This document shows positions 46,101 to 55,725 of a DNA stretch of 64,000 nt, piece by piece. Source of the DNA: Dermatemys mawii. Taxonomy: Eukaryota > Chordata > Testudines > Dermatemydidae. Position numbers and translations under genes: made by a program. Where the stretch lies: contig ML677373.1 of the NCBI GenBank assembly GCA_007922305.1, positions 17,056,242 through 17,120,241 on the forward strand, in the 5' to 3' direction. Under the pieces are notes generated by a model. It searched no databases and had not been told where the DNA came from. It worked only from the letters and a program-made list of their open reading frames with translations. The number at the start of each line of letters is the position of its first letter. Position 1 is the stretch's first letter.

Positions 46101-49100
46101 CTCCTTGGGGAAGTCAAAACACCTCAGTGCTTTAGCCCACCCATTTTGCTAAGGATTATAACTACTCCTGTCTCACTGTCTCACGGGGGTTTTGTGAGGC
46201 ACCATTACCTATCATCTGCAAATCACTTCCAGATCCCCCAAGACAGACTGGCTTGAAGGGGATGCAAAGTTATTATTCGGAAGGAATGAGCGGAGTGCGA
46301 CATCTCTGACCCAAAAGGGTATTCACATGTAACAGCCCATGGACTGAATTTGGGACCTCTGGATCTAACAACGGGAGCTTGAGAAAAGAGACCACATGCA
46401 TTAGCTTGGAGACAGTAGCAGACTCAGATCTCTATATGTAGCCCAACTATCAGAGGGAGACAAAGGCCTGTACTGAGTTAAAACAGGTTACACTTCCTCT
46501 CCCCTGACTCCAGCTCGGAGAAGCATATCCCTAGCATCAGAAGCCCACAGAAATTCAGCTCCCATGACATCCGAGTCAGCAGCAGGAGCCTCCAGGTCAC
46601 CATGTTCAGCTATGCCGCTCCCATGAGGTGACATGGGCAGGCACACCCGTAAGAAATCCCCTGCTCCTCTGGACAGCAGAGGTGACAATATCAGGCAGTC
46701 AGCCCAGCTCACGGAAGTGCCATGTTCAAAGGGCAGTACCATGCACACGCCTGCTTACTGGCAGGGGGGAGAGAAAGGCGGAGGAGATTAAACAGTCTCC
46801 AGTCAGCTCGTCAGTGAGACTGCACAAAGCATGCTCTCATCCCCAAGGAGTGCCAGCTGGTTACCCGCACTTTCCCCAAGAGGGATTCACTGGGCGGCGG
46901 AGGTGAATGTGGTTCTTTGTCCCTTTCTAGTGGCTAGTCTGCAATAAAGAGGGACAGTGCACCAGGTCCCTTAGCTAGCATCTGTAGCAATCTAAGTAAA
47001 ATGAATTCAGGCCACTCTCAATACTGAAGAATGCCCATGCACGGATTTGACGCAGTTTAATTAATTCACCTTTAGTTAATCTGGATTAGTTTTCCTGAGT
47101 GTCCCTATGTAGATGAGCCCTGAATGACATGCCAAACAGCACAGAGAAGAGTCTGGAACTGAACCCTGGTCTTCCAAATCCCAGGCTAGCACCCTAACCA
47201 CTGGACTACCCTCCCTCTTCAGGGAGCAGACGTCCGCTGACTTCAGCGGCTTGGACCAGGTTCTTATTCCTTTAGCTCAAGCTGTACAGAGCTCATGCTT
47301 TTCAGGGGGTTCTAACGCCATTGTTCGTACCAACAGGGGTTACCGTATAAACAGAGGCCATTATTTGTTACAGATGATTACAATGCCTTCTGTACACTTC
47401 CTGTCAAAATACTGCTAGTGTGGGTACATGATAGAATGTATCCCATGACCACACCACTGGGATTATTTTTGTACAAGGCATGTCTTGTAAGGAATCTTCA
47501 AAAAAACTTGAAAAAAACCCTCAAATTTGCTCGTCAACATTGTCCTGATAAAATGTGCGTGGTAACACTGTATGTGAAGTTATAAGACTTCCCTGTATGT
47601 GATTAATACAAGTTCCAAACCACAGCCCTACTCAAGCAAAATTTGGCAAACAGGTCTGTCCTAAAAAAAGTAACATGTTCTCTGCTTAATTTGCATTGAA
47701 TATTCTTCCATGCAGACTTTGTCTCCTGAATCTCAGAGAGAAGNNNNNNNNNNNNNNNNNNNNNNNNNNNNNNNNNNNNNNNNNNNNNNNNNNNNNNNNN
47801 NNNNNNNNNNNNNNNNNNNNNNNNNNNNNNNNNNNNNNNNNNNNNNNNNNNNNNNNNNNNNNNNNNNNNNNNNNNNNNNNNNNNNNNNNNNNNNNNNNNN
47901 NNNNNNNNNNNNNNNNNNNNNNNNNNNNNNNNNNNNNNNNNNNNNNNNNNNNNNNNNNNNNNNNNNNNNNNNNNNNNNNNNNNNNNNNNNNNNNNNNNNN
48001 NNNNNNNNNNNNNNNNNNNNNNNNNNNNNNNNNNNNNNNNNNNNNNNNNNNNNNNNNNNNNNNNNNNNNNNNNNNNNNNNNNNNNNNNNNNNNNNNNNNN
48101 NNNNNNNNNNNNNNNNNNNNNNNNNNNNNNNNNNNNNNNNNNNCTTAGCCCATGAAAGCTCATGATCCCTAAAATCTGTTAGTCTATAAGCATCCTTGAT
48201 GCAGTGCCATGTTTTCTGAGGTGTGACACACATGCAGTCCTCTATCAATGACGTGAGTCTCTCATGGCAGTACTCCTACAACAGCACCTCTCTCAGAGCA
48301 CACTTATCACAGCAACCTTCCTGGCTCTTGAGGGTTTAAGAATGAACCTTAACATAATTTTAATCTAACCCCACCCTAAATAGGTACCCCAGATCCAAAA
48401 AAACTAGGCCTTCATGTGTGGCCTACCCAATGTTTTATCATCTTGCCTCAGTTTCTCCCCAGCATGTTGCCAAGAAGCCCTGCCCAACCTTGTCTAGGTT
48501 CTACTTTGTACACACAGAACAAGACAGTTTTGGCAGGATGAGAGAGCTTTGTTAGACTATTTCAATACATTTCACTAATAGTTCAGACTGAGCCACCTGG
48601 AGAAGCACATTTGGTTTCACCATCAGATTTCCCAATCAGAACATGCTTCTTCTACCACCACCACCCAGCCTCTGCAAAAGTCTTTTCAGATGAAGTTCTT
48701 AAAGGGCTGAAGCAAAAGGAGGCAAGTGTCATTCTCCTCATTTTACAGAGAGTAAAGTTGAGCAACAATGGTGAAGTGACATGCCCCAGGTCAGTCAGCA
48801 GGCCAGTGGCAGAGCCAAGAACAGACCCCAAGTTGTGCTGACTTCCATGGCAGTGCCCGACTGGGCCACAGCATCACACTAGCTATGCCTGGGAGTTGTG
48901 CAGGGAACATGTTTATGGCCAGAACTTAAACTGTAGACCATGCAGGTCACACTTGGGAATCAATGGAAGTCTTAAGCACAAAGGCTTGTAAGACTGGGCC
49001 CTTAATAAGCCACGTGATTCCTCAACTCCCCACACCCCCTCCTGCACCCAAACTCCCTCCCAGAGCTTGCACCCCTCACCTCTTCCTGCACCCCCACCCC

Positions 49101-49842
49101 TTGCCCCAGCCCCCTTCCACCCTAGGCTGGTGAAAGCGCACGAGCAATGTCCACCGGGCGGAACGGTGCCGAGCCCGGCGTAGCGCTCGGCCAGGCCCAG
49201 CGCCGATCCGCTCCTGGGTCCCTCGCCCCTCCTCACCTCCTTCTCCGCCTTGGCCTCCTGCACCGGGCCGGTGGGACAGGCCTTGTGGCCGACCAGGCAG
49301 ACGCAGCAGATGCAGCGGGCGTGCTCCGGGCAGTAGAACTCCAGCAGCTTGTTGTGCTCCGCGCACTTCCTGCGCTCCAGGTCCCGCAGCGGCGGGCGCA
49401 GCTGGTGGCCGCGGAAGGCCGGGCTCTCGTGGTGGGGCCGCAGGTGCTCCGGGCAGAAGGAGGCCATGCAGGTGAGGCAGGTCTCGGCCGCCGCCGCCGG
49501 CTCCGGGCAGCTGTCGCAGGCCACCTCCGGGCGGCTCCCGTCGCCGCGTAGCTTCTCCACGGCCGGGCCCGCGGGCTGGGCGCCCTGGAACTGCTCCACC
49601 ACCCGGCACAGCACCGTGTTCTTCTGCAGCTCGGGCCGGCGCGGGAAGCTGGCCCGGCACTGCGGGCAACTGAAGCCCTGCAGGAGGCCGCTCCAGGTGA
49701 CGTCCAGGCAGGGCCCGCAGAAGTTGTGGCCGCAGGGCGTGGTGACCGGGCTCTCGAAGAGGCACAGGCAGATGGAGCAGGTGAGCTCCTCTTCCAGCCC
49801 GGCCAGAGAGGGCACGGACGGCGCCCGCATCAGCTCCGCCAT
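36598..49842 (-). CDS. TRIM25: TRIM25, E3 ubiquitin/ISG15 ligase (one exon missing in gap)
   Basis: TRIM25 ubiquitinates and activates RIG-I signalling in the cytoplasm and is interferon-induced. Coding exons on the minus strand are 49842-49237, 45822-45589, 44947-44791, 42457-42374, 41221-41156, 40426-40400, 38738-38664 and 37127-36598. All have GT-AG borders and the frame is continuous. They give 592 residues; adding the expected 96-base TRIM exon 2 gives about 624, close to the human 630. Order: RING (C22, C25, C37, H39, C42, C45, C59, C62), B-box 1 (from C109), B-box 2 (from C160), coiled coil, a linker of small exons, then PRY/SPRY. The start at MAELM was chosen by family match, although the frame stays open upstream to 50,058. 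The SPRY motifs ([31 protein letters not shown]) identify TRIM25 rather than another TRIM. Confidence 0.95.
38092..38240 (+). repeat. CR1-type LINE 3' end
   Basis: TGAAGCATCTGGTGCCAGCC, GACAGGATACTGAACTAGAT and GCAATTCCTATTTTCC match the 3' region of a CR1 subfamily that I know from reptile genomes. It is truncated, in a TRIM25 intron, and antisense to the gene. Confidence 0.7.
38664..42457 (-). CDS. TRIM25: TRIM25 linker exons (four small phase-1 exons)
   Basis: Exons 42457-42374 (84 bases), 41221-41156 (66), 40426-40400 (27) and 38738-38664 (75) encode the linker between coiled coil and SPRY. The peptides include [37 protein letters not shown] and [16 protein letters not shown]. The last aligns with the human segment before the SPRY. 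Every intron here is phase 1 and every exon length is divisible by three. The 66-base exon has two possible AG acceptors; 41,221 keeps the frame. Confidence 0.85.
39530..39945. repeat. Interspersed repeat with GCAGAATT-rich ends and G-rich middle
   Basis: GCAGAATT occurs near both ends (left at about 39,564 and 39,590; right at about 39,886 and 39,908). The middle has GATGGGG-rich tandem-like sequence. I recognise it as a reptile repeat but cannot name the class. It lies in a TRIM25 intron. Confidence 0.5.
40349..40369. repeat. TTA microsatellite
   Basis: Tandem TTA units immediately downstream (gene sense) of the 27-base TRIM25 exon. Confidence 0.9.
42830..42915. repeat. Worn repeat (AAGCTCTTCACAGCAAGGACT type)
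   Basis: AAGCTCTTCACAGCAAGGAC, CACCTAGTATAATGCAGGCC and ACTGTAATACTGATG follow the order of the same family seen at 54,455-54,565 and, inverted, at 17,028-17,150. Confidence 0.5.
43345..43495. repeat. Probable reptile interspersed repeat (CTTGTCTACACT start)
   Basis: The opening GGCCTTGTCTACACTGG and the AAACC(A/C)AGTTTAAG-type stretches fit a repeat common in this genome type. A related opening may occur near 21,600 and 47,040-47,130. Class unknown. Confidence 0.35.
44060..44200 (+). repeat. CR1 LINE 3' end with octamer tail
   Basis: GGAGCTTGGACTAGATGACC, TCCCAAGGTCCCTTCCAACC and the terminal ATTCTATGATTCTATGA tandem are diagnostic of CR1 3' ends in birds and reptiles. It is 5'-truncated and lies in a TRIM25 intron. 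Confidence 0.93.
44791..44947 (-). CDS. TRIM25: TRIM25 exon after the coiled coil
   Basis: 157 bases encoding [20 protein letters not shown], then [19 protein letters not shown]. It lines up with the human FLEKASKLRG...ELNHKLIKGIHQ region. The acceptor is TTATTACAG and the donor GAAG|GTACGA; it ends in phase 1. Confidence 0.92.
45589..45822 (-). CDS. TRIM25: TRIM25 coiled-coil exon (234 bases)
   Basis: It has the standard TRIM coiled-coil exon length of 234 bases, phase 0 to 0. The heptad-rich peptide contains [40 protein letters not shown] and DIAFLK. Antiparallel dimerisation through this helix is known for the family. Confidence 0.95.
47135..47222 (-). repeat. tRNA-derived SINE fragment
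   Basis: Reading the minus strand: TAGTCCAGTGGTTAGGGTGC (box A region) and then GGTTCAGTTCC (box B-like), the usual internal polymerase III promoter of tRNA-derived SINEs. Confidence 0.7.
47744..48143. other. Assembly gap (400 N) in TRIM25 intron
   Basis: A run of 400 N. The open frames reported across it are artefacts. It lies between TRIM25 exon 1 and the 234-base exon, where the standard 96-base TRIM exon 2 should be. Confidence 0.99.
48144..48190. repeat. SINE-like tail at gap edge
   Basis: TTAGCCCATGAAAGCTCATG and AATCTGTTAGTCTATAAG resemble the end of a repeat abundant in turtles. A repeat at the gap border may explain the failed assembly. Confidence 0.5.
48715..48860 (-). repeat. MIR-type SINE remnant
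   Basis: CTCATTTTACAGAGAGTAAA, GTGAAGTGACATGCCCCAGG, TCAGCAGGCCAGTGGCAGAG and AAGAACAGACCCCA follow the MIR core and box B order in reverse orientation. Confidence 0.75.
49237..49842 (-). CDS. TRIM25: TRIM25 exon 1, RING and two B-boxes
   Basis: 202 codons ending at phase 0 (AAGGAG|GTGAGG). Residues 22-62 are the C3HC4 RING ([20 protein letters not shown]). B-box 1 runs from CDSC at 109 to H133/H137, and B-box 2 from CAEH at 160 to about H186. It is very GC-rich, which explains the long frames on the other strand. Confidence 0.97.
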
Positions 49843-49918
49843 GGCCGGGGTAGGACGGGACGCTGCTCCGGGCCTCGGGGCGCAGCGATCGTGCCCGGCC
49901 GCACCCGCGCCTGGGCCG

Positions 49919-49931
49919 GGAAAATGAAACT
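49919..49931 (-). promoter_or_regulatory. Interferon-stimulated response element (ISRE) of TRIM25
   Basis: GGAAAATGAAACT on the plus strand reads AGTTTCATTTTCC on the TRIM25 strand, an exact match to the ISRE consensus AGTTTCNNTTTCC bound by ISGF3 and IRFs. It lies 77 bases before the TRIM25 start codon. Confidence 0.8.
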
Positions 49932-49956
49932 CACAGAGAGAGCAGCGGGGCGGAGG

Positions 49957-49973
49957 TTCCTGGAAATCACGTG
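49957..49973. promoter_or_regulatory. GAS-type STAT site and E-box near the TRIM25 ISRE
   Basis: TTCCTGGAA (49,957-49,965) fits the STAT consensus TTCNNNGAA, and CACGTG (49,968-49,973) is a palindromic E-box. Both are short motifs; their closeness to the ISRE makes the STAT site more believable. Confidence 0.45.
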
Positions 49974-50874
49974 CAGGGGGGAAGGTCAGTGCGGGGCCCG
50001 GCTCCGCCGCAAATCCGCCCCCCCCGGGCTGCAGTTTTCCCAAGCAAACCGGTGCCACGGGAAACGGGGCTGGCTACTGCTTGCTCACCCCCGGCCACTC
50101 CTCTGGGGGCAGGGAAGAGGTTTGCTGCACCGGGTTGCCTTCCGCTTCGCCCTCCCTCTCTTCGGGTTGGCCGGGGTGACGCTCGAACCAAACGGCCCCG
50201 CTGTGAAAGGGTTGCAAAGCAGGAAAAGTCCAGATCAAATTGCAAGGTGTTTGCCTCTCCCCGCCCCTTCCCACAGCACGCAGAGCCACCGCGCAGAAGG
50301 AGCGGGGAGCTTGGCAGCTCATTGAAAAAGGAAGCAAATTGCGCGAGTGAAAGACCCACCAAAGCAACAGGAATTTGCGATATAAAAAAAAAAATTGCAA
50401 GGTGATTTTTTCACGTTTTATTGTGAAGTGCTGGTTATAGCTGTAGATCTTACATTTAGTTTAAATAGTCCTTTTACCTACAGGTCAACATGGTTAATGC
50501 ATCTATGCAATTTTTTAAAAAATCAGTATTTCCTGTTGCTACCCCTGATGTCTTTAAAGACTGTCCAGTAACTCAATTACTAAATAAAACACGTTTATGT
50601 TGATTCAAAATACAGAGTATAGCAAAGACGTATTTTTATATCACATGCTATTGCCATACATGACCTAAAAGTCACTCTACACTTACCTTAACCAGACCCA
50701 CAGTATGGCTCAGATTTACAGTCTAGACCAGTAGAGTATTACTAGTATCCTACCAAAATAACCCTACCTAGCCACTAAATTTTTTTAGTCCACAATACCA
50801 CAATCAAATGAAGCCACTGAGACTCAAAGGTCCACCCCATGGATCTGATTGCAAGATCGGGGCCCTAAATAGCT

Positions 50875-51380
50875 GACAAAGGCTACTTTTTAGCCATGAG
50901 TATTTCTAATAAAAGTCATGGACAGGACATGGGCAGTAAACAAAAATCCACAGCTTGTGACCTGTCCATGACTTCTATTATATACCTCTAACTAAAACCT
51001 GGGCCAGGAGCACTGTAGGTGCTGGGAGGTTGGCCTATAACCCCCATTGGTGCTGGGGGACAGGTAGACAGCAGGACGTGGCCCAGGACCTCTGCTGGGG
51101 AAGGGGGGACAGACTGGCGGGGCTGGTAGGTAACCCTAACCCTCCCTGCAGCTCCTAGGGAGAGGGGCGGCTGGGGGGCTCTGTGCGCTGCTCCCATCAA
51201 AAGCGCTGGCTGTGCGGGTGCAGCTCCCACTGTCCGGGAACCACTTCCAATGGGAGCTGCGAGGCAGCACCTGTGGGCACGGGCAACATGCAGAGCCGCC
51301 CTGGTCCCTCTGCCTAGGAGCTGTAGGGACATACCAGTGAGAGTCGGGGACTCCCTCCCCAGATAAGAACCCCTCCCCCC
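50875..51380. repeat. Interspersed repeat with a GTCATGGACAGG hairpin
   Basis: AGTCATGGACAGGACATGGG (about 50,914) and CTTGTGACCTGTCCATGACT (about 50,955) form inverted arms. A GC-rich tail with TGGGAGCTGC and CTCCCA stretches follows. I recognise it as a reptile DNA-type repeat; its exact borders are uncertain. Confidence 0.5.
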
Positions 51381-51792
51381 AGTTGAGATTTAAGAAGAAA
51401 CAACAAATTTAGATTATTTTTATTTGCCCTTTGGCATTGCATCTTTAGGGCCCCATTTTCAAAACTATATCCATAACGCTGAGGACTAGAAACTTACTTT
51501 TAAAATATCCTTAGATTCTGGTGTATTCACTTAACTAGAGTCTAGGGCTTAAAGAAAAATGCCAAATATTGTGATCCTTGTGATAAAATGTCAACACTTG
51601 GCAATACTGCATGTCTGCAGTTGAAAGCGCATGAATTCAGATAGGCTGTGTTATTACCAAGGTTAGAATTTGGAAGAGTAACAATACCTATACTTGCAAA
51701 AGGTGGCATGGGATCTTTAATAACCACCATGGTCAGGTCCTCCATTATAAAACTTTAGAAATCTCCCTTCCCCCTCCTATTCTCCTCTAGCT

Positions 51793-52152
51793 CAGGGATC
51801 TCCAAACTTTAGGAGACAGGGGCCATATTAGATTTCTGAAGGGGCCTCACGGGCCGAAGCAACTGTGAAAAATTAAATATATGCAAAATCATTAAAAAAA
51901 ACCCCACACTACTCTGTCAGTTCTAAATTCTAAACCTTTTGGGGGGACACTGGGTCCTGGTGGCACTCACCCCTCTGCACAGCTCAGCTGAGCTGCCCCT
52001 CCCCACCATGTGAGCTGCTGCCGGTGGTCCTCCCCCTGTCTGCTCAGCTCTCTGGAGCCTGCCTGCTCGCATCTCCCCTGTTGGTTGGAGGGCTGGAAAA
52101 ATGGAAGCCACGGGCCGGATCCGGTCTGCGGGCCGTAGTTTGGAGACCCCTG
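51793..52152. mobile_element. hAT-like nonautonomous element with perfect target duplication
   Basis: It begins CAGGGATCTCCAAACTTT and ends AGTTTGGAGACCCCTG. It is flanked by identical CTCTAGCT copies (51,785-51,792 and 52,153-52,160). It is 360 bases long and non-coding. Confidence 0.93.
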
Positions 52153-53552
52153 CTCTAGCTCTGTGCTGGGACTGGTTCAGTGCTGACTCAGAAGGAAGGG
52201 TGCCACTTATAAATTCCTAATAGCTCTTCATGTGAGAAATGAGCAAACTGACTAGGACAGTCTAAAAATAGATCAAAAACTTCCCCTACTCCTGAGTCAA
52301 TTGCTATATTTTTGTGCTCTCTGCATTTCTGGTTAGTGGAGATCATGAAAACTCATCAGAGGGCACTTTGATGTCTGACTCGACTGAAACCCTGATGTTC
52401 TGGAAAGCTCATGAGAGTCTTCGCTCCTAAACTGTCCCATCAGAGTTCTAAACCAAAAAGATCTGGTAATTTTGTGGTGCTTACGCAAATCAAATTGGAC
52501 TTCTGACTCCACTGGGGTTTGGCCATCCCTGCTTCAATGACTGTCCTGCCTGGTTCGCCCTATCACATTATTCAGATCAGCTTACGCCCATTTTCTCTGT
52601 GTACACTAATAACTGCTGCTGCAGCTGTGTGTTACTGAGCTTTATCTGAACATGCAAACAGCGAGTAACAAACAATGCATGCAGGGTTGAGTCACTCACT
52701 GACAAAGTTACAATGCCTTTTTCCATGCTATGGCCAACTCCTGTGATTAAGAAATGAGCTATTGTTTATGCTGGTATTTGTAAAGGATTTGGGATACCAA
52801 GGTGTACATATAGAAACTGTTTCAATATAAATCTATCAGGAGTATATTTTATCCCAAACCAACTGTTATGAAACCAGTTATATAGAAAACAAGAGAGAGA
52901 AATAGCTTTACAATAATTTTCAACAGCTCATAACTTTTGACTAACTCTGCCCAGTACCTAAACCAGCCAGTGCCACCACACAGGAAACCCAGGTTCAATT
53001 CCCAGATATGACAGCTGTCCCTACAGGGCTAGCTGTGAAAGACAGAGACCCTGTTTCTCAGATGCACTAGAGCTGCTTTGCATCACTGCACTGATGCACA
53101 GAGGCCTGAAAGATGGTGGAGCCAACCACAGGAAGATCAATCTAACACAGAGAAATGGTTCTAGGGACACAGAATTATACAATGGGTTCTGTGCTACCAT
53201 CCCCTCTCCTGGATGTCAAGGTACTAGGCTTTCATGGACCTCAGTGATTCCCTCACAGCAGTTAATAGTCAGGATGAAATTAGTATAGCCCTAAATTGCT
53301 GTAAATTATGCTCTGAAAGACGACCTAGTGCATAGCCAGCAATCCATGCCTAGCTTTTCAAATACATCCCATTGGTTAGCACTGTAATTCACATAAACAG
53401 AATTTATGAAAAAGCATCTGAGAGAGAGGTCTAAAGTGAACCTACATTGAGAGCAGCTGATCTTCCAATTTACGTACGATTAAAAAAATACATTAGCAGG
53501 GGACTGTGGTGTTTCCATCTGTAGCTGCTTCAAAAAATCTAATCAAATAGTG

Positions 53553-53721
53553 GGGATTGGGGCTGGCAGCCTGCAGCGGGCGGCCAGTCCCGGCGTCGGC
53601 CCCCGCGGCGGGCTGTGGGTGGTGGGTTGCCACCAGCCCGGAGCCGGACTGTTGTGCCGGAGGCTGCCAGCCCCAGCCCCGACCCTGACCTCTGCGCTGG
53701 GCGCCTGCCAGCCCCGATCCC
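53553..53721. repeat. GC-rich inverted-repeat segment
   Basis: GGGATTGGGGCTGGCAG (53,553-53,569) pairs with CTGCCAGCCCCGATCCC (53,705-53,721) with one mismatch. A second inner copy, GGCTGCCAGCCCC, lies at about 53,661-53,673. The GC content differs sharply from its AT-rich surroundings, so it is probably an inserted foldback element. Confidence 0.6.
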
Positions 53722-54454
53722 ACCCCAACAGGGGTCACTCAGAGGCTTTTGGAGTTTTTAAATTGTTTCCCCCCCACACCCCGTTTTTGCCTACCACATA
53801 AAGCCAAATTCACGCATGTTAAATGCGCTTAAGATGCGACTGGCCTGTACTTCAATTCATGATTCATTGTGTGTCACATTCGGCTGTAGAATGGGGAATA
53901 CAGATCTTGGGTCTGTTGCACAAAATGCATATTAAATGTCAGGACTACTCTGTTAGCAGATGACACTTCTTGCTATAAGATATTGCAAAATGTTTCCATT
54001 TAAATAAATTGTTTGCAATTCTTTTGCAGAAATGAAAAACAATTAGCAGTTACCTAAAAATACAAGCTTTTGGGAATAAAACTTATTTAGCTCAAAAATA
54101 TCTTACTAGTATTTTTTTTTTTTTTACTGTTTCAGTTCTCAACTAAATATAGTTTTTAATTTATTCATTATTCCATTTTCTGAATTTTAAAGTTAATATT
54201 ACAACACAAAACAATGCCAAATGAAAAATAACCAAAAATATTTGAACTGATCATGGAGAATGTTAACATGTTTTTGTATATCCTGTATTTACACAGTAAA
54301 AAAAAAAAAACACAAAGAATATTGTAAATTTACACAATGTTATATATAATATAGATAAGACAAGTTCTCTAACCCAAATTTAGATAAGCAGCCTATGACA
54401 CACAATATATCTGGAGTCTGTTGTATCTAGCTGTTTTCTTACGTCTTGTACTTA

Positions 54455-54565
54455 AGATTATGAGGTCTTTGGGACAAGGATCATCTTTATGTGTCTATGT
54501 ACAATTGTGCTAATCAATGTAGAATCAGGCCTCCTAGGTGCTGCCACAATATCAATAATAATGAA
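54455..54565. repeat. Worn interspersed repeat
   Basis: GGTCTTTGGGACAAGGATCA, GTACAATTGTGCTAATCAAT, GGCCTCCTAGGTGCTGCC and a terminal ATCAATAATAATG follow the order of a common amniote repeat also seen at 17,028-17,150 and 42,830-42,915. Confidence 0.55.
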
Positions 54566-54717
54566 AAAAGCAACAACAGAGTGTTACTGAAAGATACTGA
54601 ATAAGGTGGGATTTAAGGAGGAAAGAAAGGGCACTCAGCATAGGACACTGAAACTGATCAACATAAAGGGCAACAGAACAATTTTTTGAAGAAGTGCATA
54701 AAGATTAATACACATAG

Positions 54718-54905
54718 GAGGCTGCACTGCCTAGGACAGTTGGAATCTGGTGTTCTAGTCCTTGTCCTGCCATTTGCTTTACATATGGTTTTCAATTTTG
54801 CCATCTGCAAGGAGAGGATACTTACCTATCTCTCAAGGGTAAAAGGACTTAACATCTATGAAACCCTTTGAGATATTCAGATGCAAGGTGCCATGGAACT
54901 GCAAG
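54718..54905 (+). repeat. MIR-type SINE
   Basis: A box B-like GGTGTTCTAGTCCTTG, a core with CAATTTTGCCATCTGCAAGG and a tail AACCCTTTGAGATATTCAG follow MIR order on the plus strand. Confidence 0.65.
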
Positions 54906-55127
54906 AAATAGCATTTATGCCAAGCCTTGCAGCTGTGGAGGAAGAAAGTACACTAAGAAGTGGAGTATGTGTATTGTTAGCTATTGGATTTGTGATGAAT
55001 TATAAATTATAAGTTATAAATTTTAAGTTCTCCTTACACCAAGCTATCTTTGTATTTTTGTTATATTACTATACCTTCATAGAGAATAAACTTAACTGGG
55101 GCTAGTGATTTTAAAGGGATTCCTAAA

Positions 55128-55428
55128 CAGTAGACTCTCGCTTATCTGGGATGATAGGGAAAAAATTAATCCTGGTTAATAAAATCCCAGATAATCACCA
55201 TCCATAGGAAATATGGGGGTGAGGGGGTTGGTTCACCAGCCACCCTATGCCGGGGGAGGGGGTGTTGGTTCACTGGCTGCCCTGCACCCTGGGGAGGTGT
55301 TGGTTTCTTTTGTGCGTGGGGCAGCAACAAAGCCAGAGCTGGTGCTGCAAGTTACCCGTATTTTTTTTTGACATCCTGGTTAATCCACAACCTAGTTAAC
55401 CCAATCCTGGATAATCGAGAGTCTACTG
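55128..55428. mobile_element. Tigger/pogo-like short DNA element
   Basis: The terminal inverted repeats are CAGTAGACTCTCGCTTATC and GATAATCGAGAGTCTACTG, with one mismatch over 19 bases. The inner TCTGGGATGA and TCCTGGATAA stretches fit the Tigger-type terminal style. The 301 bases are non-coding. No clear TA duplication is visible at the borders. Confidence 0.75.
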
Positions 55429-55497
55429 TCTTTCACATCCATGGGCAAGCGATTCCTAAATGTGTAACTCATGGCTGTTTGGCAGAAAAACTGCTGT

Positions 55498-55725
55498 TTT
55501 ATTAAGAACAATTTTAAAGAGAGAGTCAAATGTACTTTTCTATGTTAAATACATCAAAACTCCCTTTGAAAAACTGTATTTATAGTTCCTTATATACAGT
55601 TTCATTTTGAGATTATTTATTAAAAAATATCCAGTGTATTTGCTGTCTTCAAAACCAAAAGAAAGTACTTCACAAAACAGCGAGTCCATACAACTATTTA
55701 CACACATGGAAAATGAGTTCACATC
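55498..55725 (-). terminator. COIL: COIL 3' UTR with poly(A) signals
   Basis: AATAAA on the minus strand occurs at 55,616-55,621 and 55,498-55,503, about 105 and 225 bases after the stop. The transcript may end here, just before the Tigger-like element, or run farther. Confidence 0.4.

Larger units (their letters stand above)
49100..50350. promoter_or_regulatory. CpG island over TRIM25 exon 1 and promoter
   Basis: A dense CpG block covers the first exon and several hundred bases upstream. The minus-strand frame remains open upstream of the ATG simply because of GC content. Confidence 0.75.
50351..55490. other. Intergenic region, COIL 3' end to TRIM25 promoter
   Basis: No gene is seen. It contains a repeat at about 50,875-51,380, an hAT element (51,793-52,152), a GC-rich inverted-repeat segment (53,553-53,721), AT-rich DNA (53,900-54,450), repeats at 54,455-54,905 and a Tigger-like element (55,128-55,428). 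Confidence 0.6.

Noticed and set aside
47603..48248. Frames crossing the 400-base gap
   Set aside because: Made almost wholly of unknown residues.
49076..50405. Several frames of 130-380 codons around TRIM25 exon 1
   Set aside because: GC-rich shadows and read-through into intron 1 or the promoter. The RING frame from 49,842 to 49,237 explains the locus.
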